Source: Megamerina dolium (lineage: Eukaryota > Arthropoda > Insecta > Diptera > Megamerinidae). Taken from it: a stretch of DNA of 64,000 nucleotides. Of this stretch, positions 55,419 through 64,000 are shown piece after piece; within the stretch, counting starts at the first letter, position 1, and every line of letters begins with the position of its first letter. The translations under genes were made by a program, and so were the position numbers. The stretch spans positions 34,789,639 to 34,853,638 of the forward strand of contig OY978530.1 of NCBI GenBank assembly GCA_963854835.1. The letters are read 5' to 3'. The notes under the pieces are model-generated. The model saw only the letters and a list, made by a program, of their open reading frames with translations, searched no databases and was not told the DNA's origin.

Positions 55419-56675
55419 ACGAAAAAGGCAGCACAAACACAAAAACTTTCTTTTTTTGAAATTGCGATCTGTCAAACGTCAGCTTTAAAAATTTCACCCA
55501 AATTCATCGATTAGTTTATTTGTTGTAGGCGTTTGAAGTAACCAACTTTTGTGTTTCTTGAAAAATGGAAAAAAGCGAATTTCGTGCAGTGATTAAACAC
55601 TATTATTTGAAAGGGAAAACGGCGAAAGAGACAAAAGAAAAGCTCGATAAATATTACGGTGAGTCTGCTCCGTCAGATTACATAGTAAAATATTGGATTG
55701 CTGAATTTAAACGCGGCCGAACAAGCACTGCAACAATACCATCAACACGAAGGCCAAAAGAGGTGGTTACTGAAGAAAATATCAAGAAAATCCTCGATAT
55801 CGTTATGAATGATCGCCGAGTCAAGTTGCGTGAGATTGTTGAAATGGTAAACATCTCATATGACGTGTGTTCAACATTTTGCATGAACATTTGCATATGA
55901 AAAAGCTATCGGCAAGATGGGTGCCGCGTTTGCTCAGTGTCGAACAAAAACGAGTTCGAGAGACCACTTCACAGCGGTGTTTGGACATGATAAAGCGTAA
56001 TCCTGTTGATTTTTAGCGTCGATTAATAACTGTTGATGAAACGTGGGTCCACCACTACATACCTGAAATCAAAAATCAATCGAAACAATGGGTGGAAGCT
56101 GGTGGAAGTGCTCCGAAGAAGGCGAAGTCAGTGAAATCGGCTGGCAAGGTTATGGAAACTGTATTTTAGGATGCACTCGAAATATTGCTTATCGATTATC
56201 TTGAAAAAGGATCCACAATCACAGCAAAGTATTATCGTGCATTATTGGATCAGTTGAATGATGCAATCAAGAAAAAACGACCACATTTAGAGAAAAGTGC
56301 TCTTTCTTCAAGACAACGCACCGGTTCACACAGCATTAGATACGATGCTAAAATTACGTGAAATATACTTCGAATTGGTTGATTATCCACCTTATAGTCC
56401 AGATTTAGCTCCTAGTGACTTTTTCTTGTTTCCAAACTTGAAAAAATGGCTCGCAGGTAAAAGATTCAGCTGAAACGAAGAAGTGATTACCGAAACTAAC
56501 CCGTATTTTGAGGGGTTCCCGAAATCGTATTATTCAGATGGTATAAAAAAGTTGGAATATCGTCTTACTAAGTGTGTCGAAGTAAAAGGAGACTATGTTG
56601 AGAAATAAATGGTTTTTGAAAAAAAGAAATGTTTTTTTCCTACTTAGGTAGCTTCATTATCAATCCGCCCTCGTA
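55419..56675 (+). mobile_element. mariner element with right terminal repeat
   Basis: The right end (56641-56675) reads, on the opposite strand, TACGAGGGCGGATTGATAAT, a typical mariner terminus. The left end keeps a tacga start and an aactttctttttttg segment that mirrors the right subterminal sequence, but its outer repeat is degraded. Length is about 1.26 kb. Confidence 0.8.
55565..56608 (+). pseudogene. mariner transposase (D,D34D), multiple lesions
   Basis: It starts MEKSEFRAVIKHYYLKGKTA and has the N-terminal helix-turn-helix regions (DYIVKYWIAEFKRGRTSTAT and NDRRVKLREIVEMV). The catalytic motifs are TVDETWVHHY (about 56030-56055), QDNAPVHTAL (about 56311) and YPPYSPDLAPSDFFLFPNL (about 56385-56440), with 34 residues between the second and third acids. 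It ends CVEVKGDYVEK and a stop at 56606. A frameshift near 55860 and stops near 56016, 56167 and 56471 disable it. Start is supported by family position. Confidence 0.88.
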
Positions 56676-56677
56676 TA

Positions 56678-56755
56678 TTGTGTTGTTAATTTAAAATAAA
56701 GAATGTTTTTTTTATGAAAATTCAACACGCAAATAATTAACTGGCGCCCGAGCAG
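56678..56755 (+). other. Gypsy 5' LTR end and primer binding site
   Basis: Bases 56742-56755 (tggcgcccgagcag) match a gypsy-type primer site and follow a sequence ending aattaac, typical of an LTR 3' end. Only about 60 bases of LTR survive to the right of the mariner. Confidence 0.65.
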
Positions 56756-58704
56756 AAGTCTCGTATGTAATATTTCCGATTTCAACACTGTACAACCAGG
56801 AAATAAGGACCTTAAGCAGCTCTAAGAAGCAAGGATCTCAAATAGCTCCATTACAGAGAGATTGAAAAAACCTATACAAAATAGCAAGATCAGCATCTTT
56901 CAGTCGGCGTTTGAAACGATCGTGCTAACTACAGACAACGATGCTGCTGCGGAAAAATTAAGATCACATAGTGAAAGTGAATTAAAGCAAAATTAAAAAG
57001 TTAGTAAAATATAAAAGAAAATCAATTTAAGTACATTTAAATTCACATAGTGGAGATGTACCCAATAGAAATCTAATTATAAAATAATTTATGAAAAGCA
57101 ATCATAATTAAGAAATTAAAATTGAAATAATTAAATTAAAGTACATTTAGATTCACATAGTGAAGGTGTACCCAATAAGAAGCTAATCCTGAATCTAAGA
57201 AATTAGTATCAAAATTACAATATATATAACCAAATTACATCAAGCGGCTGCGATCCTTACGAGGACCTCCTGCCCTTGATTAATTATAACAAAAAATTAT
57301 AATACAATATAAAAATACGGAAATAACAAATTCATAAATTACGACAAGCGACTGCGATCCTTACGAGGCCCTCCAGCCCTTGCGTAATTACATAAAGAAA
57401 TAAAAAATAATAATAATAAACGGAAAAAGCGAATAATTAAATTAGTAAATTGAGTAATAAAGAAAAAAAGGGGAAAAGAAAATCAATTATAAATGTAACA
57501 GTCTTAAAATAAGCCTGTTACAACCTTTTACATATGTACCTACAAAAATACGTATATAACAAATTATACGTATCATACGAAATTCATTTGATTCTTCCTC
57601 TTCTCCTTGCTGTCGTCATATAATAATATCAGCAGATGTAAACTCACATACATATACTCGTGTAGTCACTCACTATGACGACAGAAACGAAGAAAGAATC
57701 AAATGAATTTTCACTAAACGTCAAATGTAGCATCATAAGAAAGCTGTAATTCTTAAGTGCTTTATATAAGAAAACATACTAAAGGTGAATGACTGGCCAA
57801 CATAAGCATGACAAGAAAGGGTGAAAAACCCTAAACAGACGCATGGTCAAGTAGGTCGTGATACGACATACCGTGGAAACGATCATTGCCTATTTTGAAA
57901 ACGGCCAGTTCGAAATAGCTTGCTATTCGAACGAGTGCTCTTATAGTCGGCTTGGCAGTAATCGCTAGACGACTATAAGCAGTTCTTGCTATAAGCGAGG
58001 CGGTCAGTATCGAACGCTCGCTTATAGCAGCCGCCTGCGAGCCATCAGCTCTGCCCGGGGTCATTTTGACCAACCATAAATACCAGGAGCAGCCATCCGC
58101 CACCCCGTTGGTTGTTCCTATATATATTACTAACAGGTCTCCCTCTTCTAGGTGTGAGGCCAGGGTACTGAATACAGGAGACCCCTGTATCAGGCTACCT
58201 TACACAAGTATCAGTCGCTTGGAGATTTCTGCTAAGGCGGATCTGCCAGACGACATTATCATTGTCTATAAAGTAAGGTTAGGTATTCCAGATTAGGTAT
58301 AGAATAAGGATTTGTAATTGAATTGTATTAAAAATTGAAAATAAAAGAAAATAAATCAAAGTAGTAGTTCCATTCGAACCGAGTCGAACACTCTTCTAGT
58401 GTCGGTGAATTAATTGTCAATAGACAATCGTGTGGAATTCGGTCCTCCTCCTACAACAAGAGTTTTTACGCTGCTCTCTTGTTTAACCCTGGCAGACTGA
58501 GTAATACCTCAGCTGGAAACAAAAGGCACGCGTTACATAAATAAAAGAAAACATTACTATCAATAACAATAATAAGAAAAAAATATAGCTAGAATAGAAC
58601 GTCGAATCCTAATAATCTAAACGCCCCCCGATATAAATTTAAACGTTCCAAATCCTGCAGTCAGGGAAAATCAAAATCAGCCCAACCAATCGCAACAACT
58701 GAAT
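56756..58704 (+). other. Gypsy leader with repeats and stem-loops
   Basis: No coding sequence appears. Two leader motifs are doubled: a block around agtacattta(a/g)attcacat and gtgtacccaata (57040-57080 and 57132-57180), and a block gactgcgatccttacgagg-like (57244-57277 and 57348-57381). Imperfect 40-bp inverted repeats lie at 57578-57620 and 57670-57711. Consecutive hairpins are at 57910-58029. A TATA-like accataaatacc is at about 58073. At ~1.95 kb it is long for a gypsy leader, so part (57780-58560) may be a separate LTR-like insertion. Confidence 0.55.
57910..58029. repeat. Three consecutive stem-loops
   Basis: tcgaaatagc/gctattcga (57910-57931, one bulge), cttatagtcg/cgactataag (57940-57949 and 57970-57979) and tgctataagcgag/ctcgcttatagca (57987-57999 and 58017-58029). 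The last two pair perfectly. Confidence 0.85.
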
Positions 58705-59760
58705 ATGGAAGAATTAAGAAGACAGATAGCGCAGGTAGTAGAAGGAATCATTTCAGAAAGAATACCGAACGTACAGGCTAGAGAGAAAATTTTAGTAGAC
58801 CAGGAGATAACCGGCGAGGTAGACTTAAATCAACTGGATAAAATACAGTCATCGTTAGATGCCTCCGCGACTTTTCTGGACAGCCAGAAGGCTTCAGTTA
58901 ATGGAAAAAGAGTGTGGAGAGAATACTCCAAATGTATAGCTCAACTCAAGGCACATCAAAATATTCCGGAATATTAAGCGTAATAAGAAACAAAATTATA
59001 GGAAACGCAGACGCGGTATTAGAATCATATTATACCCCCCTAAATTGACAAGCAATATCCAAATTTTTAACCGCACACTATCCAGATAGGCGCGATTTAG
59101 GTACTCTTGAGTACCAAATGACATCGCTAATACAGGGAAATGAATCAGTATCGGAATTCTATCAAAAAGTCTATTCCCATCTCTCATTGATTTTAAATAT
59201 TATAAAAAAACGGTGAACCTCGTAACAAAGAACTACAGGGACAAGGCCCTTGATACGTTCATTAGAATATTAAATGGAGACCTTCCCAGGTTGCTTGGTA
59301 TTAGAGAATGAGCAGATCTTCCACAAGCACTACAACTTTGCATGAAATTAGAAAACCAAACCTACATAACTAACTATGCTATGAACACACAAATTGTTCA
59401 AAGGAAACCACATATGATCAATATAGCACCACCACCACTTCCACCGTGCAAAAATAATGTATTCCAGACAACACGTCAAATAAACCAACAACCGTTTTAT
59501 CCTAATCTAGCATACATACCCCAACAACGGAGACCACCCATCCAAAGCAATTGACAACGAAAAAATAATAAGTACTCCCAACCCCCGTCAAGATCACCCA
59601 GACCACAACCGCCAGTAGAGCCTATGAATGTGGATCCAACTATTCACACACGAATGGTAAATTAAATAGAGCGCCACCCCCTCAGTATGCAGTGAAACGC
59701 CCTGCACCAAACCCTTCATCTCAAAGAGCCGCAATTCCACACAAATATCAAAGAAACAAT
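58705..59760 (+). pseudogene. Gypsy Gag
   Basis: The frame from MEELRRQIAQVVEGIISERI runs to a stop at 58975 and then continues in other frames with [54 protein letters not shown] and LCMKLENQTYITNYAMNTQI. This is the capsid region of gypsy-type Gag (similar in layout to 17.6/297-like elements). A Pro/Gln-rich tail follows to 59540. Stops at 58975 and 59552 plus frameshifts. The C-terminal part is interrupted by the Jockey insertion near 59766. Confidence 0.7.
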
Positions 59761-59765
59761 CATAT

Positions 59766-61030
59766 AATGCCGTCATCCTACAGACCCATAAGCTTGCTAC
59801 CATGTCTCTCAAAATTATTTGATAAACTGCTGTTAGCCAAACTCAGACCTCATCTTGAAGAACGTGACATAATTCCTCAGCACCAATTTGGATTTCGCGG
59901 AAAACATGGGACGATCGAGCAGGTCAACAGAATTACCAATGAGATACGAAAGCATTTGAATACAAAGAGTATTGTTCAGCTATATTCCTCGATGTTGCTC
60001 AGGCATTTGATAGAGTGTGGCATGAAGGGCTAAAGTATAAAATAAGAAAACTTCTACAAGAAAGCTCCCACCAAATACTGGAATCATACCTAGATAACCG
60101 TCGTTTTGTTGTAAAATATAAAGACTTTTCCACAGAAGAATTCAATATCAAAGCCGGAGTTCCACAGGGTAGCGTTCTTGGCCCCATTCTATATGTACTA
60201 TATACTTCCGATCTACCAACAGATGCACGGTTGTTGACATCTACATTTGCTGACGATACTGCTATTCTAAGCCGTGATCGAAACCCAATTAAGGCATCCG
60301 CAGGTTTAGGGGAGCATTTAGTACTTGTTGAAAAATGGTTATCTAACTGGCGCATAAAAGTTAATGAGTCCAAATGTAAACATGTAACGTTCACACTTAA
60401 AAAAAGCGCATGCACGACAGTTACACTAAATAATATCGCCATAACTCATACAAATGAAGTCACCTACCTAGAGATACACTTAGATAGACGGCTTACATGG
60501 CGCAAGCACATCGAAGCAAAAAGAACTCAGATGAAATTAAAAGCTTCTTGTCTGCACTGGCTCATCAATTTCAGATCACCATTAAACTTGAAATACAAGG
60601 TCCTACTGTACAACAGCATAATAAAGCCAATTTGGAGTTACGGAATTCAATTATGGGGGAACACTAGTAAAAGCAATATTGAAATCATACAGAGATCTCA
60701 GTCTAAAATGTTAAGGATGATAACTGGTGCACCATGGCATATTAGAAATGAATGTATACACAATGACTTAAATATCCCAATGGTAGAAATTGAAGTTAAA
60801 AACACTAGACAAAAATATACTAGAAGATTACAAAGACATCCAATCACACTAGCAAGAACCTTGCTCAATACCTGCTATACTTCGCTCCTTCGAAGAAAGG
60901 ACTTGCCAGCCTTCCAATAAAAAGAAGAGCATCGTACAAAAAATATTGCTCTAGATAATAAGGAGCTACTTATTGTTATATTCTTTAGGAATAGATTCAA
61001 TAAATAAAGAAAATGTATAATAAAAAAAAA
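59766..61030 (+). mobile_element. 5'-truncated Jockey LINE inside gypsy
   Basis: The insertion begins inside the RT finger motif (SSYRPISLLPCLSKLFDKLL) and continues HQFGFRGKHGTIEQVNRITN, then AFDRVWHEGL by frameshift near 60000. It then has GVPQGSVLGPILYVLY (about 60160), TFADDTAILSRD with intact catalytic aspartates, HLDRRLTWRKHIEAK and IKPIWSYGIQLWGN. The 301-codon frame at 60015-60920 is open. A poly(A)-like run starts near 61020. Gypsy coding resumes afterwards. I could not fix an exact target duplication; aacaatcata- and aacaatata-type flanks are suggestive. Confidence 0.85.
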
Positions 61031-61074
61031 AATATAAAATATAATATAAAATAAAAAAATATATATACTATCAA

Positions 61075-61549
61075 CAATATAACAAAACAACAATACAATT
61101 ACGAACAATACCCTACTGAAGAACAAGAAATCTCCCAATATCAAGATAGGGTCTCTTCAAATCTAGGTGAACTAGAAAAAAAACCCTTTGGAAAACGATG
61201 GTTTCACTACCATAGATTGTGGCGATATCAATTTTTTAGAATAAATCCTTCGTCGCTACCGTATTTCGAAGTAAAAACCAAAAGCGGCGAAGTACTACAA
61301 ATATTAATAGACACTGGATCAAGTAAAAATTACATACAACCAAAATTAGTTAGTAAACCCATACCCAATAATAAAACCTTCTTTGCAAGTTCCATAGCTG
61401 GAATCGTCAAGATCACTCACCATACCATAGCGAACCTCTTTAACAACCTCCATAACAATTTAAAATTCTTTCTGTTACCTACACTTAAAAACCTTCACGG
61501 AATACTAGGTAACGACAGCCTAAAAGAATTATCCGAAAAATTTTTTTAG
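61075..61549 (+). pseudogene. Gypsy protease
   Basis: After the Jockey tail the gypsy frame resumes with EQEISQYQDRVSSNLGELEK. The retroviral-type aspartic protease follows: LPYFEVKTKSGEVLQILIDT and GSSKNYI (D-T-G at about 61312), then LKNLHGILGNDSLKEL, the conserved C-terminal I-L-G-x-D block. It ends with a stop at 61547 and the RT frame starts 12 bases later. Confidence 0.82.
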
Positions 61550-61560
61550 AACATAATTAC

Positions 61561-62640
61561 ATGGAATTAAATGACAAATTTCGCGTAAAGATAAAACAAC
61601 AGCCCACACAATCAATTAACAATATCAATATCCGAGATAAACATATGACTGAAGAGCAAAAACAAGCAATAAACGCACTCATTACCAAACACAAAAAACT
61701 TTTCGCCGAACCAGATGAAAAACTAACGTATACCACCAGAATCCAAGCCGAAATCCGAAACCCCATGTCACTAAAAGAGGAAATAGAAAAACAAATAACA
61801 CAACTACTAAAGGATGGAATTATCCGCAAATCTCGATCACCATACAACTCACCGGTTTGGATCGTAAAAAAGCCGAAAAAAAATACAGAATGGTTATTGA
61901 TTATCGGAAAATCAACGAAGCAACCATTTCAGATAGATATCCATTACTCGAAATAAATGATGTCCTAGCTCAACTCGGCCAGAATGATTGGTTCTCCGTA
62001 CTTGACTTGAAAAGCGGTTTTCACCAAATACCTTTAAAAGAAAGCGATATAGAGAAGACAGCATTTTCAGTAAACAACGGCAAATATGAATTCTCGCGAT
62101 TAGCCTTCGGACTCAAAAACGCCCCAGCAATATTTCAAAGAACAGTGGACGACATACTTCGGGAACACATCGGGAAAATATGCTACGTATACATAGACGG
62201 TATCATAATTTTTGGCAAAGGTCTACAAACACATCTTGAAAATATAGGAAAAGTATTCACAACGCTAGAAGAAGCAAATATCAAATGCCAATTAGACAAA
62301 TGCGATTTCTTGAAAGGAGAAGTACAATTTCTAGGATTCGTAATCACAAACAAAGGAATAAAAACCAACCCAGATAAAGTTGACACAATCGTAAAATATC
62401 CTATCCCAAAAACACTAAAAGAACTCCGATCCTTTTTGGGACTATCAGGGTACTACAGGCGATTCATAAAAGATTACGCCAAAGTGGCTAAACCGCTAAC
62501 GTCACTTCTAAGAGGGGAAGAGGGACAACTGTCCAAACGATATTCAAGCAAAAAGCTTATAGAACTCAGTGACGACGCAGTCAAATCCTTCAATAGTCTT
62601 CACTTGTTTCACAAGATATAATATTAGCTTTTCCAGATTT
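61561..62640 (+). pseudogene. Gypsy reverse transcriptase with altered active site
   Basis: The frame MELNDKFRVKIKQQPTQSIN leads to IEKQITQLLKDGIIRKSRSP and YNSPVWIVKKP. A frameshift near 61870-61890 moves to YRMVIDYRKINEAT, then FSVLDLKSGFHQIPL (motif A) and SRLAFGLKNAPAIFQRTVDD. The catalytic motif reads YIDG (62190-62201) instead of Y-x-D-D, a single base change that would abolish polymerisation. LGFVITNKGIKTNPDKVDTI and LRSFLGLSGYYRRFIKDYAK follow. The end (62600) frameshifts into RNase H. Confidence 0.9.
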
Positions 62641-63000
62641 TTCAAAAGAATTCACCTCACAACAGACGCATCGAGCCATGTTATTGGCGCCGTCTTATCG
62701 CAAGATGACAGACCAATAACATTTTTATCAAGAACATTGGCGAAAGCAGAAAAGAATTATGCAACCAATGAACGCGAAATGCTTGCCATAATCTGGGCAA
62801 TGAAATCATTAAGAAATTACTTATACGGGACATCTAAGGAAAAAATCTTTACAGACCATCAACCGTTAACATACGCGCTCAGCAATAGAAACAGCAACAC
62901 GAAAATAAAAAGATGGAGCATTAGAAGAATATAATATACCCTCATATACAAAACCGGAAAATCAAACGTTGTAGCAGACGCACTATCGAGAATCACTTAA
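62641..63000 (+). pseudogene. Gypsy RNase H
   Basis: The frame has IHLTTDASSHVIGAVLSQDD (first catalytic Asp), FLSRTLAKAEKNYATNEREM (second acid) and FTDHQPLTYALSN (third). A stop near 62932 precedes the ending KSNVVADALSRIT (about 62962-62998), where a further TAA occurs. It degrades the RNA strand in live copies; here it is broken from RT by a frameshift near 62600-62645. Confidence 0.85.
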
Positions 63001-64000
63001 CAAATCAATTCAATAACAGCAACACAACACAGCGATGAAAGTTCGTCGCACAACCTTATACCAAGCGGAGAAACGCCAATAAATGCCTTCAAAAATCAGA
63101 TTATATTATCAGTAGGCAACGACTCTTACAGGTTCGAAATACCATTCCCCTCCTTTCATAGACATCTCATCTCAAAACCAGACTTCAACCCTCAAAACCT
63201 TATAACCATTTTAAAAGAAAAACTTAACCCATCTGTTATCAATGCAATCTAAGCCGCAGAACACACGCTAGGAAAGATACAAGAATTATACCCATTACAT
63301 TTTAAAAATTACAAAGTCAGGTTTACCCAGAAACAAGTCGAAAATCTAACGGAAGAAAACAGGCAGGAAGCTGACATACATAATAGAGCACATAGAAACA
63401 GTCAAGAAAATAAGGCACAAATAATCAAAAAAATCTTTTTTCCCCGTATGAATGCAAAAGTTGATAAATTGGTAGAACAATGTCAAATCTGTAAGGAGGA
63501 TGTCTGTACGACAGACATCTTACTCATTTGGAATTAAAGCCAACACCTATACCTAAATACCCAGGCAAAACACTGCACTTAAAAATATACATGACCGAAA
63601 AACAACTTGTACTGACAGCATTAGACAAATTTTCGAAGTATGCTCAAGCCAAATGTATCCAATCTAAAGCAATAGAACATATTAGACAACCTCTGCACGA
63701 CGTACTTTTTCAATTTGGAGTCCCAAAAGGTATAGTTATAGATAATGAAAAGTCATTGAATTCGGCATCAATAAAATTTATGGTAGAGGATCAGTTAGGG
63801 ATAGAAATATTTGTCGCACCCCTATACAAAAGCTCCGTTAATGGACAGGTCGAACGTTTCCATTCAAAACTATCCGAAATCATGAGATGTTTAAAAATGG
63901 AGAATAATGATAGAAGTTTCACAGAGCTACTCGATCGATCTGTTTACGAATATAATTGTTCCATACATTCAGTAACAGGGGAAAGACCATTAGACATATT
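63001..64000 (+). pseudogene. Gypsy integrase (runs off window)
   Basis: Segments include RFEIPFPSFHRHLISKPDFN and a zinc-binding part with NRAHRNSQENKAQIIKKIFF then CQICK. After a frameshift near 63500 comes HLKIYMTEKQLVLTALDKFS (first acid changed within D-I-x-x region) and GIVIDNEKSL (second Asp, about 63738). The motif SSVNGQVERFHSKLSEIMRC carries the third acid, and SVYEYNCSIHSVTGERPLDI runs to the window edge. A TAA at 63250 and others interrupt it. Confidence 0.82.

Overview
This window looks like a transposon-packed stretch of an insect nuclear genome, most likely a fly (Diptera). It is AT-rich with long (TA)n and (CTA)n tracts. Every recognisable protein belongs to a eukaryotic mobile element: Jockey, LOA, R1 and RTE type LINEs; copia, gypsy and BEL/Pao LTR elements; mariner and a DD41D Tc1/mariner relative; and a Maverick/Polinton-type DNA polymerase. 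No host gene, genuine tRNA gene, operon, CRISPR array or bacterial feature is supported. The dipteran assignment is inferred from the element mix and is not proven.

Layout. 1-1365: an RTE-like LINE fragment fused to a Jockey 3' end. 2250-10360: a decayed LOA-like LINE split by a nearly intact minus-strand copia element (5918-10186, ~127-bp LTRs, 5-bp target duplication). 11165-12580: remnants of a DD41D-type transposase and a tRNA-derived SINE, scrambled by a small inversion, followed by an older SINE. 14585-16500: a minus-strand LOA-like LINE. 16705-19905: pieces of a Polinton-type DNA polymerase B on both strands, invaded by a DD41D transposase gene, ending in a perfect 800-bp palindrome (19560-20359). 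20378-23828: a third LOA-like LINE. 23830-26880: an RTE-like LINE. 27775-28134: a complete SINE with target duplication. 28150-36160: mostly unrecognised or low-complexity DNA with R1-like fragments. 36162-41226: a Jockey element with a mariner inside. 41330-43580: two R1-like fragments in opposite directions. 44885-46035: a LOA-like fragment hit by a 5'-truncated Jockey. 46140-55418: two rearranged minus-strand BEL/Pao copies, with a mariner fragment between them and a SINE in the second. 55419-56675: a mariner. 56677-64000: a gypsy element interrupted by a Jockey and running off the window end.

The genes do not form a pathway; they record repeated insertion, truncation, inversion and decay. 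The most informative structures are the perfect palindrome, a SINE filled/empty site pair inside the two BEL copies, the SINE split by inversion, the short-LTR copia whose insertion site can be restored in frame, and a duplicated protease segment placed inside the BEL reverse transcriptase. Dense nesting on both strands with no host gene is what pericentromeric heterochromatin or a piRNA cluster would look like, but that is inference only.
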